Source: Dokdonella_A sp046347015
GTDB taxonomy: Bacteria; Pseudomonadota; Gammaproteobacteria; Xanthomonadales; Rhodanobacteraceae
Direction of reading: 5' to 3'
Length of the DNA: 64,000 nt
Assembly (NCBI GenBank): GCA_046347015.1
Contig: JAXMHA010000012.1
Span: 1-64,000 of the forward strand
Position 1 is the first letter of the stretch; each line of letters begins with the position of its first letter. Below are positions 8,480 through 18,672 of this stretch, piece by piece. Below the pieces are notes generated by a model. It did no database searches and was not told the DNA's origin. It saw nothing but the letters and a program-made list of their open reading frames with translations. The translations under genes were made by a program, and so were the position numbers.

Positions 8480-9265
8480 CTACTGCATGAACCAGCCGTG
8501 GCTGACGACGATCGATTGGCCGGTCAGCGCCGCGGACGGGAACGTCGCGAGGTAGAGCGCGGTCTGCGCGATGTCGTCGACGGTGGTGAAGGTCGCGTCC
8601 ACCGTGTCCTTCAGCATCACGTTGCGGACCACGTCCGCCTCGCTGATGCCGAGTTCCTTTGCCTGCTCCGGAATCTGCTTCTCGACCAGCGGCGTGCGCA
8701 CGAAGCCCGGGCAGATCACGTGCGAACGCACGTTGTGCGGTGCGCCTTCCTTGGCCAGCGTGCGCGCAAGGCCGAGCAGGCCGTGCTTCGCGGTGACGTA
8801 CGCGGACTTGAGCTTCGACGCCTCGTGCGAGTGCACCGAACCCATGTAGATGACGATGCCGCCGCGATCGCCCTTGTACATGTGCCGCAATGCGGCCTTG
8901 GTGGTGAGGAAGCCGCCATCGAGGTGGATCGCGAGCATCCTTTTCCAGTCGGCCAGCGAGAACTGGTCGATCGGGTTGATGATCTGGATGCCGGCGTTCG
9001 AAACGAGGATGTCGAGCGCGCCGAACTCGGCGACCACGCGGTCCGTGCCGGCATTGACGGCGGCCTCGTTGGTGACGTCCATCGCGACCCCGAGTGCCAT
9101 GCCACCCGCGGCGTTGATCTCGGAGGCGGCGTGGTCCGCGGCCTTCTGGTTGATATCGGCGATCGCGACCTTGGCGCCGCTCTTCGCGTACAGGTCGGCG
9201 ATCGCGCGGCCGATGCCGCTGGCCGCACCGGTGACGATGGCGACTTTCCCGTCGAGTCTTTGCAT
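8480..9265 (-). CDS. bdhA: 3-hydroxybutyrate dehydrogenase
   Basis: A classical short-chain dehydrogenase of 261 residues interconverting (R)-3-hydroxybutyrate and acetoacetate with NAD(H). TGAASGIGRAIA is the cofactor motif, NAG appears in LVSNAGIQI, and the catalytic Ser-Tyr-Lys is in GSVHSHEAS..SAYVTAKHG. The run NPIDQFSLADWKRMLAIHLDG and VRTPLVEKQIPEQAKE are typical of the BdhA group. Two in-frame ATGs occur; the second (9265) is chosen because AAGGA lies 6 bases upstream, whereas the first (9271) directly abuts it. First gene of a pair with the patatin lipase. Confidence 0.92.
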   Translation of the reverse strand: MQRLDGKVAIVTGAASGIGRAIADLYAKSGAKVAIADINQKAADHAASEINAAGGMALGVAMDVTNEAAVNAGTDRVVAEFGALDILVSNAGIQIINPIDQFSLADWKRMLAIHLDGGFLTTKAALRHMYKGDRGGIVIYMGSVHSHEASKLKSAYVTAKHGLLGLARTLAKEGAPHNVRSHVICPGFVRTPLVEKQIPEQAKELGISEADVVRNVMLKDTVDATFTTVDDIAQTALYLATFPSAALTGQSIVVSHGWFMQ

Positions 9266-9411
9266 GGGCATTCCTTTTGGATGATTGCACGGCGTGCAGG
9301 GGCTGCCGCGCTGGACGGCAGCCGCGTTGCACTCGAAACGAGATGGGTGCGGTGCGCGGTTCGTTCAACGCATCGGTGCGGCGCGCAACCGGCGGTTCAC
9401 GCAATCGTCAG

Positions 9412-9436
9412 GCGCGCCGGAGGTTCCGGCGCGCCG
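9412..9436 (-). terminator. Strong hairpin downstream of rpoD
   Basis: GGCGCGCCGGA (9412-9422) pairs perfectly with TCCGGCGCGCC (9426-9436) around a 3-base loop, 34 bases past the rpoD stop. There is no T-run on the minus strand, so it could be a factor-dependent terminator or an mRNA 3'-end stabiliser rather than a classic intrinsic terminator. The remaining bases between bdhA and rpoD show nothing else. Confidence 0.45.
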
Positions 9437-9469
9437 CGCGTACCGCACTTCACCCCTCGGCGGCGGGAG

Positions 9470-11323
<1,854 letters not shown>

Positions 11324-11375
11324 CGGGGTGTCCGGGGAGCGCTTTTTCGAGGAATGCGAAAGTATAGGTGCCGCG

Positions 11376-11843
11376 TCAAGGCAAGCCCTGGCACTGTCCG
11401 GCGGCCCGGGTTTCGAGCCAGAACGTCACCGGACCGTCATTGACGAGGTGCACTTCCATATGGGTGCCGAAGCGGCCGGTTTCCACGGCCGGATGCCGTT
11501 GCCTCGCCCGTTCGACCAGCGCGTCGAAGGCGCGTTCCCCGTCCCCGGGAGCCGCGGCCCCTGAAAATCCCGCCCGCATTCCCTTGCGGGTGTCGGCGGC
11601 CAGCGTGAACTGCGGCACCAGCAGCAGGCCGCCGCCGACCTCGGCCAGCGACCGGTTCATCCGGCCCTCGGCGTCCGCGAACATGCGGTAGCCGAGCAGG
11701 CGATCACAGGTGCGCTCGATCTCGGCCGGCCCGTCGCCCCGCTGGACCGCGACGAGGGCGAGGATCCCGGGGCCGATCGCGGCGACGGTCTCGCCCCCGA
11801 TGTCGACGCGTGCGGCGCTGACGCGCTGGATCAATGCGATCAT
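11376..11843 (-). CDS. dtd: D-aminoacyl-tRNA deacylase
   Basis: A 155-residue DTD enzyme that hydrolyses D-amino acids (and glycine) mischarged onto tRNAs. MIALIQRVSAARVDIGGETV is the typical start. The two cross-subunit active-site motifs are PQFTLAADTRKG (usual form SQFTL, here Pro for Ser) and NDGPVTFWLE (NxGPVT, containing the gating Gly-Pro). The length is slightly over the usual 145 residues because of a C-terminal tail. It lies upstream of rpoD with a 52-bp gap and is divergent from the acyltransferase gene. Confidence 0.93.
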   Translation of the reverse strand: MIALIQRVSAARVDIGGETVAAIGPGILALVAVQRGDGPAEIERTCDRLLGYRMFADAEGRMNRSLAEVGGGLLLVPQFTLAADTRKGMRAGFSGAAAPGDGERAFDALVERARQRHPAVETGRFGTHMEVHLVNDGPVTFWLETRAAGQCQGLP

Positions 11844-11894
11844 GCCGACGGTTCCGCATCGGCCCGATCGACGCCCTCGTCACCGCCGCCCGTC

Positions 11895-12776
11895 ATGTCG
11901 TCCCCGCCTCCGATGACCGCGACTGTCCACTGGCTGCGCGCCGCGCTGGTCGTCGCCGGCTGGCTGCCGCTGCCGCTGCTGCACGGGCTCGGTACCCTGG
12001 CCGGTGCGCTCGCGTGGGTTCGCAACGGGCGCTCGCGCCATCGCGCCGAAGCCAACCTCGCCAAGGTAATGACGCACGAGAGCGCCGAAATCCGACACGT
12101 GACCGCGCGGGCCGCGCTCGGGGAAACCGGCAAGGCGCTGTTCGAGACGGCCGCAATCTGGGGCCGCGGGCCGCGGCGCGCGCTGAAACTGGTGCGGGAT
12201 GTGCGCGGCGAGGCGTGGCTGTCGCGGGCCGAGGCGGCGGGCCGGGGACTCATTGTCGCCGCCCCGCACCTTGGCTGCTGGGAACTCCTGAATTACTGGC
12301 TTGCCGCGCGCCGGAGCCTCGCGATCGTGTACCGGCCGCCACGCCTGTCATCGTTGGAACCGTTGCTGCTCGACGTGCGCGGCGCGGCCGGCGTCGAGCA
12401 GGTGCGGGCGACCGGGGCCGGCGTGCGGACGTTGTATCGCCGGCTTGCCGCGGGCGGCACCGTCGGCATCCTGCCCGACCAGCGTCCGCGCGCCGGCGAG
12501 GGCGTGCTGGCACCGTTCTTCGGCGTGCCGACGCTGACGATGGTGCTGGTGTCGCGCCTTGCGCAACGCACCGGCGCCGCTGTCGTGTTCGCGTTCGCCG
12601 AACGCCTGCCGCATGGCGCGGGGTTCCGGCTGCACTTCCGGGCGGCGCCGGACGGCATTGCCGACGCCGACCTCGGCACGGCGTGCACGGCGCTCAATCG
12701 CGGTATCGAGCTGTGCGTCCGCGACGCATTCGAACAGTACCAGTGGACCTATCGCCGGTTCCCCGACGCGCCGTGA
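11895..12776 (+). CDS. Lipid A biosynthesis-type lauroyl/myristoyl acyltransferase
   Basis: A 293-residue member of the LpxL/LpxM (HtrB/MsbB) family, inner-membrane enzymes that add secondary acyl chains to lipid A. An N-terminal hydrophobic anchor (WLRAALVVAGWLPLPLLHGLG) is followed by the catalytic HX4E motif in APHLGCWELLNYW. Further blocks are LPDQRPRAGEGVLAPFFGVPT and the C-terminal QYQWTYRRFPDAP, where the last part (W-x-x-R-R-F) is family-typical. An alternative ATG at 11913 is possible; neither has a strong ribosome binding site. Whether the acceptor is lipid A or another lipid (for example ornithine lipid) is not certain. Confidence 0.85.
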   Translation: MSSPPPMTATVHWLRAALVVAGWLPLPLLHGLGTLAGALAWVRNGRSRHRAEANLAKVMTHESAEIRHVTARAALGETGKALFETAAIWGRGPRRALKLVRDVRGEAWLSRAEAAGRGLIVAAPHLGCWELLNYWLAARRSLAIVYRPPRLSSLEPLLLDVRGAAGVEQVRATGAGVRTLYRRLAAGGTVGILPDQRPRAGEGVLAPFFGVPTLTMVLVSRLAQRTGAAVVFAFAERLPHGAGFRLHFRAAPDGIADADLGTACTALNRGIELCVRDAFEQYQWTYRRFPDAP

Positions 12777-12798
12777 AGGGGGCGATGCTGCGGTGGCG

Positions 12799-13140
12799 TC
12801 ATTCGGGCATCCCGGTACCGGACTCCTTTTCCAACCGACGCAGGAACACCCGCATCTCCTTGCCGGCCTGCACGTCGCCCTTGCATTCGGCGGCGTCCAT
12901 GCCGCGCCGCCAGGCGTCCGCGGCACCCACCCGGTTGCCGGCGCCGAGCAGCGCGTGGCCGAGCGCTTTCCACGCCGCCGAATAGCCGGGATCGAAGCCG
13001 AGCGCTTCGCGCAGCGTCGCCGCGGCTCCGGCGGCATCGCCGGATTCCAGCAGCGCGAGGCCGAGCGAGTAACGCAGCAGGGCACCGTCGCGGGGTCCGC
13101 CGACCTGGGCGCGCAACCGGCTGATCCGGTCGTCGTTCAT
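12799..13140 (-). CDS. Small tetratricopeptide-repeat protein
   Basis: A 113-residue cytoplasmic protein made almost wholly of two TPR-like helix pairs: ALLRYSLGLALLESGDAAGAAATLREALGFD and SAAWKALGHALLGAGNRVGAADAWRRGMDAA. These scaffolds bind peptides or partner proteins. It has no signal peptide. MNDDRISRLRAQ (13140) is preferred over the ATG four codons upstream (13152) because GGAAC precedes it at normal spacing. It lies downstream of the terminator that closes the NtrX-like transcript, so it probably has its own promoter. Confidence 0.7.
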   Translation of the reverse strand: MNDDRISRLRAQVGGPRDGALLRYSLGLALLESGDAAGAAATLREALGFDPGYSAAWKALGHALLGAGNRVGAADAWRRGMDAAECKGDVQAGKEMRVFLRRLEKESGTGMPE

Positions 13141-13203
13141 CGCGTTCCGCATCGGTGTCGGCCGCCCCGCGAGGTCATTGGGTCCGGATCAGGTCGCATC
13201 GGC

Positions 13204-13237
13204 AAAAAAAAGCCGCCCGAAATCCAGTCTGGGCGGC
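13204..13237 (-). terminator. Rho-independent terminator after the NtrX-like gene
   Basis: On the minus strand GCCGCCC (13231-13237) and GGGCGGC (13212-13218) form a 7-bp G+C-only stem with a 12-base loop, followed by eight T (13204-13211). It is the clearest intrinsic terminator in the window. It ends the transcript containing the response regulator and the small reading frame at 13239-13340. Confidence 0.88.
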
Positions 13238-13238
13238 A

Positions 13239-13340
13239 TCAATCGTGGGAGTGTGTAATGAAGCTGCAACCTTGGACGCCGTTGTGCATTGAAAGTTCCT
13301 CGCTGCACCACGCGGCACCGGGGCGTTGGGCCGTGTTCAT
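13239..13340 (-). CDS. Possible 33-aa microprotein coupled to the NtrX-like gene
   Basis: The ATG (13340) overlaps the response-regulator stop as ATGA, and the frame runs 33 codons to a stop one base before the intrinsic terminator stem. The sequence is MNTAQRPGAAWCSEELSMHN then GVQGCSFITHSHD. An internal ATG gives a 16-residue version (MHNGVQGCSFITHSHD) preceded by GAGGAAC at good spacing. Coupling, the internal ribosome binding site and the tight terminator argue for translation. No family is recognised; it could instead be the untranslated 3' end or a small RNA. Confidence 0.4.
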   Translation of the reverse strand: MNTAQRPGAAWCSEELSMHNGVQGCSFITHSHD

Positions 13341-14752
13341 CGCGGGGTTCCCTCGCCGCCGGCCATGCCGGCCGCCCGCGGATCGATGTCGAGGTCCTTG
13401 AGCTTCCTGTAAAGATGCGTGCGTTCCATGCCGACGGCCTTGGCGAGCTTGCCGACGCTGCCGCCGGCAAGCTCGAGGCGGTGGCGGAGGTAGGCGCGCT
13501 CGAACTGCTCGCGGGCCTCGCGGAGCGGCGCCGTGAAGTCGATTCCGTGCGCGGCCGCCGGGATCGGCGCGATCTCCTCGCTGGTCCACAGCGCCCGCTC
13601 GACTTCGTCGAGGCCGACGTCGGCGGGTCCGCCGAGGATCAGGAGCCGCTGCACGAGGTTGCGCAGCTCGCGGTGGTTGCCGGGCCACGCGTGGTGACGC
13701 AACCGGTTCTGCACGGCGACCGGGAAGGTGCGGTACGGCAGCTTGTCGCGCGCGGCAAACGTGTCGGTCAACTGGCGCAGCAGCTCCGGCAGGTCGTCGA
13801 TCCGTTCGCGCAGGGCCGGCGCGTGCAGCGGGACGACCTTGAGCTGGTAGTAGAGGTCCTCGCGGAAGCGCCCGGCCGCGACCTCCTGTGCCAGTTCGCG
13901 CGAGGTTGCCGCGATGACGCGGGCGTCGAACGCAACCGGGGCGTGTCCGCCGCAGCGGAGCAGCGCACGATGTTCGAGCACGCTCGCGAGGCGCAGTTGC
14001 AGTTCCGGGTCGAGGTCGGCCACTTCATCGAGGAACAGCGTGCCGCCGTTCGCCTGTTCGATCAGGCCGTACTGGATGCTGTCGCCATCCTCGCTGCCGA
14101 ACAGTGCGCTCGCCGCGTGGGCAGGCGCAATCGCGCCGGCGACGACGGCGACGAACGGACCGGTGCGGCGCGGACTCTGCTCATGCAAGGCACGCGCAAG
14201 CGACTCCTTGCCGGTGCCCGGCTCACCGTCGATCAGCACCCAGGTGTCGTGGCTGGCGAGTCGTTCGAGTTGCACGCGCAGCGCCTGCGTTGCCGCACTC
14301 GCTCCGGCCAACGTCACCGGTGTCGGCACGTGGCGGCGCAGCCGTTCGTTCTCGCCGCGCATCCGGTTGGCTTCGAGCGCGTGCTGCACGACCAGCAGCA
14401 GCCGCGCGAGGGAAATGGGTTTCTCGAGGAAGTCCCACGCGCCAAGACGCGTCGCCTCGACTGCCGTCTCGATCGTGCCGTGGCCGCTGATCATGATGAC
14501 CGGGCACGGCAGGCCACCGCGATCGGCCCATTCGCGCAGCAGGCTGATGCCGTCCTGGTCCGGCATCCAGACGTCGAGCAGCACGAGGTCGGGGCGTTGC
14601 TGGCGGCGGGCCTCGCGCGCGGCTGCAGCCGACTCGGCGGTGTCGACCGCGTAGCCCTCGTCCTCGAGGATTTCGCGCACCGTCTGCCGGATGTCCGGTT
14701 CGTCGTCGATGACGAGTACGCGCGCCGTCGCCACGGCCCACCCCGGTTGCAT
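13337..14752 (-). CDS. NtrX-like AAA+ response regulator with degenerate sigma54 loop
   Basis: A 471-residue three-domain regulator. The receiver domain (residues about 10-125) has the acidic pocket IDDEPD, phospho-acceptor Asp60 in LLDVWMPDQDG and a switch Lys in LEKPIS. The AAA+ domain (about 145-385) has Walker A GEPGTGKES, Walker B GGTLFLDEVAD and the arginine-finger region GRFREDLYYQL. A Fis-type HTH ends the protein (GGSVGKLAKAVGMERTHLYR). The sigma54-contact GAFTGA loop is missing: after LFGSEDG the sequence reads DSIQYGLIEQANGG and is shorter. It may therefore not activate sigma54 promoters. No histidine kinase gene is adjacent. A GTG at 14734 is an alternative start. Confidence 0.82.
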   Translation of the reverse strand: MQPGWAVATARVLVIDDEPDIRQTVREILEDEGYAVDTAESAAAAREARRQQRPDLVLLDVWMPDQDGISLLREWADRGGLPCPVIMISGHGTIETAVEATRLGAWDFLEKPISLARLLLVVQHALEANRMRGENERLRRHVPTPVTLAGASAATQALRVQLERLASHDTWVLIDGEPGTGKESLARALHEQSPRRTGPFVAVVAGAIAPAHAASALFGSEDGDSIQYGLIEQANGGTLFLDEVADLDPELQLRLASVLEHRALLRCGGHAPVAFDARVIAATSRELAQEVAAGRFREDLYYQLKVVPLHAPALRERIDDLPELLRQLTDTFAARDKLPYRTFPVAVQNRLRHHAWPGNHRELRNLVQRLLILGGPADVGLDEVERALWTSEEIAPIPAAAHGIDFTAPLREAREQFERAYLRHRLELAGGSVGKLAKAVGMERTHLYRKLKDLDIDPRAAGMAGGEGTPR

Positions 14753-14869
14753 AAAAGAGACACGTTAGAATAGCGCAGCCCAGACTCCGGCCGCCGGATT
14801 TCCGATGCGCAAGACGACAGCGACGCGTCCCGCCGGGATCCGGCCAGCCTGCCCGCCGGGGCGCGGCCG

Positions 14870-15661
14870 GTGAGTGCACGCAGCGCCACGCCGAAAACGC
14901 GGACTCCGCTCTCGGCGTGCGTCATCACGTTGAACGAGGCCGATCGCATCGAGGCCTGCCTCGCATCGCTCGCTTTTTGCGATGACATCGTCGTCGTCGA
15001 TTCCGGGTCCGGTGACGGGACGCGCGAACTGGCCGCGGCCCGGCGCGCGCGCGTCCTCGAACGGGCCTTCGACGGTTACCGCACGCAGAAGGACTTCGCG
15101 GTTCGTTCAGCGCTGCACGATTGGGTGCTCTGCCTCGACGCCGACGAGCGCGTCACGCCGGAACTGCGCACGGCGATCGAGGCCGCGCGTGACAGCGGTT
15201 TTGGCGGCGTGGCCGGGTACCGGTTCGCGCGCCGCACCGAATACTTCGGCGCGTTCCTGCGCCACGGCAATGCCTATCCCGATCGCGTGCTGCGCCTGTT
15301 CGACCGCCGCCGTGGCGGCTGGCGCGGCGATCGCGAGATCCATGAACACGCAAGCGTCGACGGGCCGGTGAAGATCCTGCCGGGTGACCTCGAGCATCGC
15401 GCGTACCGTTCGTTCGCGGACCAGACCGCGCGGCTCGACCGTTACGCGCGATTGATGGCCCGGCACCTGCACGGCACGGGACGTCGGGCCCGCGTCGCGA
15501 ACCTCATCGGCAATCCACTGTGGCGGTTCCTGCGCGGCTATGTGTTGCGCGCGGGATTCCTCGACGGCTGGCGCGGGCTGGTGTACGCGCTGGTCGAGGC
15601 CGACTACGTGCGGCGGAAGTTCATCGCGCTGTGGCTGCTCGACCGGAACCAGGACGCGTGA
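14870..15661 (+). CDS. Family 2 glycosyltransferase (WaaE/KdtX-like)
   Basis: A 263-residue GT-A fold glycosyltransferase. It begins with LSACVITLNEADRIEACLAS. VVDSGSGDGT and LCLDADERVTPEL (the DxD-type metal/nucleotide site) follow. The middle contains RRTEYFGAFLRHGNAYPDR and HEHASVDG, typical of the WaaE/KdtX lipopolysaccharide-core subfamily. It is probably cytoplasmic or peripheral and adds a sugar to LPS core. The start is GTG (14870). The stop overlaps the next start (GTGA, 15658-15661), so the two glycosyltransferases form an operon divergent from the NtrX-like gene. The donor and acceptor are unknown. Confidence 0.85.
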   Translation: MSARSATPKTRTPLSACVITLNEADRIEACLASLAFCDDIVVVDSGSGDGTRELAAARRARVLERAFDGYRTQKDFAVRSALHDWVLCLDADERVTPELRTAIEAARDSGFGGVAGYRFARRTEYFGAFLRHGNAYPDRVLRLFDRRRGGWRGDREIHEHASVDGPVKILPGDLEHRAYRSFADQTARLDRYARLMARHLHGTGRRARVANLIGNPLWRFLRGYVLRAGFLDGWRGLVYALVEADYVRRKFIALWLLDRNQDA

Positions 15662-16662
15662 GCCGGGTGCGCCGCATCCACCTCGTCGCGCGCGACAACG
15701 GCGTCGGCCTCTCGCGGGACATGGCACTCCTGACCGACGCCCTGCGCGCGGGCGGATTCGACCTCACCGTGACCGCGATCGGACACGGCGCGATCGGCAA
15801 GGCGCTGCGCCGAGCGCGGCTGCGGGCCGGTCTCGCGTGGCGCGGCTGGCGCGCGGGTTCGGCGGCGGCCCGCTTCGACGTCAACCTGATGGACGAGCGG
15901 ATCTGGCCGGAATACCTCCCGCTGGCCCGCCGCAACGTCCTGCTGCCGCATCCGGAATGGTTCAAGCCGGGATACGCGGCCAACCTCGCGTCGATCGATC
16001 GCGTGTTCGCGAAGACGCGTCACGCCGTGCCGTTGTTCGAGGCGCTCGGCTGCCGGACCGTGTTCGTCGGTTTCACCAGTGTCGATCGCCGCTTGGCCGA
16101 TGTCCCGCGCGAGGCGACGTTCCTGCACCTCGGTGGCCGCAGCCGCAACAAGGGCAGCCAGGCGCTGCTCGACGCGTGGTTGCGCCGACCGGACTGGCCG
16201 CCGCTGGCGCTGGTGCAGCGCGCGGAACTCGAACGCCCGGCGCGGCTGCCGCCAAACGTTCGCGTGGTCGACCGCTACCTCGATGACGGCGAGTTGCAGG
16301 CAATGCAGAACCGTGCGTGGTTTCATTTGTGTCCGTCCGAAACCGAAGGCTTCGGCCACCACCTCGTCGAGGCGATGAGCGTCGGCGCCGTCGTGCTCGC
16401 GACCGACGCGCCACCGATGAACGAGATGGTGACGCCGTCGCGCGGGGTCCCGGTGCCGTTCGTGCGCACCGGCCGGCAGTCGCTGGCGACGACGTATTTC
16501 GTCGACGCCGATGCCGTCGCGGGGGGCATCGAGCGGATGCTCGCGTTGACCGACGGCGGACGCCGCGCGCTGGGAGCGGCGGCGCGCGCGTGGTGGGAGG
16601 ACAACGACCGCGCCTTCCGGAAGCGCTTGTGCGAGGAAGTCGCGGCGCTCGCCGACGAATGA
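15658..16662 (+). CDS. Family 4 glycosyltransferase
   Basis: A 334-residue GT-B protein. The C-terminal Rossmann half is clear: ATFLHLGGRSRNKGSQALLD, then RVVDRYLDDGELQAMQNRAW and the nucleotide-sugar-binding block HLCPSETEGFGHHLVEAMS with the conserved E-x7-E spacing (ETEGFGHHLVE). The GTG start overlaps the stop of the GT2 gene. It likely acts in the same surface-polysaccharide (LPS core) pathway. The sugar specificity cannot be read from sequence. Confidence 0.83.
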   Translation: MSRVRRIHLVARDNGVGLSRDMALLTDALRAGGFDLTVTAIGHGAIGKALRRARLRAGLAWRGWRAGSAAARFDVNLMDERIWPEYLPLARRNVLLPHPEWFKPGYAANLASIDRVFAKTRHAVPLFEALGCRTVFVGFTSVDRRLADVPREATFLHLGGRSRNKGSQALLDAWLRRPDWPPLALVQRAELERPARLPPNVRVVDRYLDDGELQAMQNRAWFHLCPSETEGFGHHLVEAMSVGAVVLATDAPPMNEMVTPSRGVPVPFVRTGRQSLATTYFVDADAVAGGIERMLALTDGGRRALGAAARAWWEDNDRAFRKRLCEEVAALADE

Positions 16663-16671
16663 GCGGCGCCG

Positions 16672-17331
16672 CTACAGCCAGCCGCGCGCCGCGAACGAGG
16701 TCGGTGCGTCGGCGCCGACCACGAAGTGATCCAGCACGCGCACTTCGATGACGTCGAGCGCGGCGCGCAGGCGCTGCGTGATGGCGCGATCGGCCGCGGA
16801 GGGTTCGGCGACGCCGGACGGATGGTTGTGCGCGAAGATGACGGCGGCGGCGTTGTGCGCGATGCAGCGGCGCACCACTTCACGCGGGTACACCGAAGCG
16901 CCGTCGAGCGTGCCGCGGAACAGTTCCTCGAACGCGAGCATCCGGTGGCGGTTGTCGAGGAACAGGCACGCGAACACTTCATACGGATAACCCGCAAGGC
17001 GTGCCTTGAGGAACCGCGCGCTCGCGGCAGGATCGGTCAGCGCCTCCGACCGGCGCAGTTCGGCATCGAGGTAGCGGCGGCCGAGTTCGAGCGCGGCCTG
17101 CAGGCGGCACCAGGCGACCGTGCCGACGCCATCGGCACGCGGGGCGTCGAGCAACGGCCGCAAGCCGCCGGTTGCGGTCAGGAGTCCGCGCGCGACGTCG
17201 ACCGCGCTCTGGCCGCGCCGGCCCGAGCCGAGGAACACGGCCAGCAGCTCGGCGTCGGACAGCGCACCGCCCCCGCGCGACAGCAGCTTCTCACGCGGCC
17301 GCTCGTCGTCGGGCCAGTCGCGGATGGTCAT
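16672..17331 (-). CDS. radC: RadC family JAMM-domain protein
   Basis: A 219-residue RadC protein: MTIRDWPDDERPREKLLSRG, an HhH-like region near residues 25-85, and the JAMM metallopeptidase-like site AHNHPSGVAEPSAAD (HxH...D) with upstream E in FEELFRGT. Historically linked to DNA repair; the molecular role remains uncertain. It lies divergently beside coaBC, a frequent arrangement in Proteobacteria. Confidence 0.93.
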   Translation of the reverse strand: MTIRDWPDDERPREKLLSRGGGALSDAELLAVFLGSGRRGQSAVDVARGLLTATGGLRPLLDAPRADGVGTVAWCRLQAALELGRRYLDAELRRSEALTDPAASARFLKARLAGYPYEVFACLFLDNRHRMLAFEELFRGTLDGASVYPREVVRRCIAHNAAAVIFAHNHPSGVAEPSAADRAITQRLRAALDVIEVRVLDHFVVGADAPTSFAARGWL

Positions 17332-17446
17332 TGGCGGATCTCCCGTGGCTGGCCGGCAGGATCGCCGAATCGTGGAATCCGGGGCAGCGGCGCGGCGCGG
17401 GGCTTCGGGTAAGCTAGGCCTGCGTCGCGGTGTAGGAAAGCCCCGC

Positions 17447-18661
17447 ATGGGACGGCCCCTGGAACAGTTCAAGTTGCTGCTCGGCGTCAGCGGCGGCATC
17501 GCCGCGTACAAGGCCGCCGACCTCGTGCGCCGCGTGCGCGACGCGGGTGCCGACGTACGCGTCGCGATGACCGCGAACGCCGAACGCTTCGTCGGCACCG
17601 CGACTTTCCAGGCCTTGTCCGGCAACCCGGTCCGCACCAGCCTCTGGGACAGTGCGGCCGAAGCCGCGATGGGGCACATCGAACTCGCACGCTGGGCCGA
17701 CGCCGTGCTCATCGCGCCGGCGTCGGCCGATCTCATCGCGCGGCTCGCGCACGGGCGCGCCGACGACCTGCTGGCGACGGTGTGCCTCGCGACCACGGCG
17801 CCGGTCGCGGTCGCGCCGGCGATGAACCACGTCATGTGGGCGCATCCGGCGACCCAGGCCAACGTCGCGCAACTTGCCGCGCGCGGCGTGCGGATACTCG
17901 GGCCGGCTAGCGGCGACCAGGCCTGCGGCGAGGTTGGGCCGGGGCGGCTGCTCGAACCGGAGCAATTGCGCGATGCACTCGTTGCCCTGCGCGCGCCGCG
18001 CGTGCTGGGCGGCGTGACCGTCCTCGTCGATGCGGGACCAACCCTGGAAGACATCGATCCGGTGCGTTTCATCGGCAACCGCAGTTCCGGCCGCATGGGC
18101 TTCGCGGTGGCCGCGGCGGCCGCGGCGGCGGGCGCCGATGTCACGCTGGTGGCGGGACCGGTCGCCCTGCCGACTCCACCCGGCGTCGCGCGCATCGACG
18201 TGCGCAGTGCGCGCGAAATGCGCGATGCGGTGCTGGCGCGTGCCGCGACGGCCGATGTCTTCATCGCGGCCGCCGCCGTTGCCGATTACCGCCCGGCATC
18301 CGCGTTGTCGCAAAAATTCAAGAAGGGCGGTGCGCCGCTGAAGCTCGAGCTGGTCGAGAATCCCGACATCGTCGCGGAAGTCGCGGCGCTCGCGCCCCGT
18401 CCCTTCGTGGTCGGTTTCGCGGCTGAAACCGACGCCCTCGAAGCGAACGCGCGCGCAAAGCTCGAACGCAAACGCCTCGATCTGGTCGCCGCGAACAGCG
18501 TTGCGGGTGGTGCGGGTTTCGACCGCGACGACAACGCGCTGGTGCTGCTGTGGCCGGGTGGCCGCGAAGTGCTGCCGCGCGCCGGCAAGGCGGAACTGGC
18601 GCGGGCGCTGGTCGAGCGGGTTGCATCGCTGCGCTCGGCGGGACGGGGGCGAACGACGTGA
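17447..18661 (+). CDS. coaBC: Bifunctional phosphopantothenoylcysteine decarboxylase/synthetase
   Basis: A 404-residue coenzyme A biosynthesis enzyme. The N-terminal CoaC flavoprotein (about 1-185) has LLLGVSGGIAAYKAADLVRR, SADLIARLAHGRADDLLATV and PAMNHVMWAHPAT with the catalytic Asn-Met pair. The C-terminal CoaB domain (about 190-400) has DAGPTLEDIDPVRFIGNRSS, AAAVADYRP and a Lys loop KFKKGG that binds CTP and phosphopantothenate. It converts 4'-phosphopantothenate plus Cys and CTP to 4'-phosphopantetheine. First gene of the coaBC-dut-algC cluster. Confidence 0.96.
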   Translation: MGRPLEQFKLLLGVSGGIAAYKAADLVRRVRDAGADVRVAMTANAERFVGTATFQALSGNPVRTSLWDSAAEAAMGHIELARWADAVLIAPASADLIARLAHGRADDLLATVCLATTAPVAVAPAMNHVMWAHPATQANVAQLAARGVRILGPASGDQACGEVGPGRLLEPEQLRDALVALRAPRVLGGVTVLVDAGPTLEDIDPVRFIGNRSSGRMGFAVAAAAAAAGADVTLVAGPVALPTPPGVARIDVRSAREMRDAVLARAATADVFIAAAAVADYRPASALSQKFKKGGAPLKLELVENPDIVAEVAALAPRPFVVGFAAETDALEANARAKLERKRLDLVAANSVAGGAGFDRDDNALVLLWPGGREVLPRAGKAELARALVERVASLRSAGRGRTT

Positions 18662-18672
18662 GTGCGACGACG

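Noticed and set aside
7293..8555. Long plus-strand open frame opposite the patatin gene
   Set aside because: Antisense shadow of a high-G+C gene; the product is Arg/Val-rich without domains, and the minus strand has all patatin motifs.
16672..18264. 530-residue fusion of RadC with an N-terminal extension
   Set aside because: The extension is antisense to coaBC and lacks domains; RadC starts at 17331.
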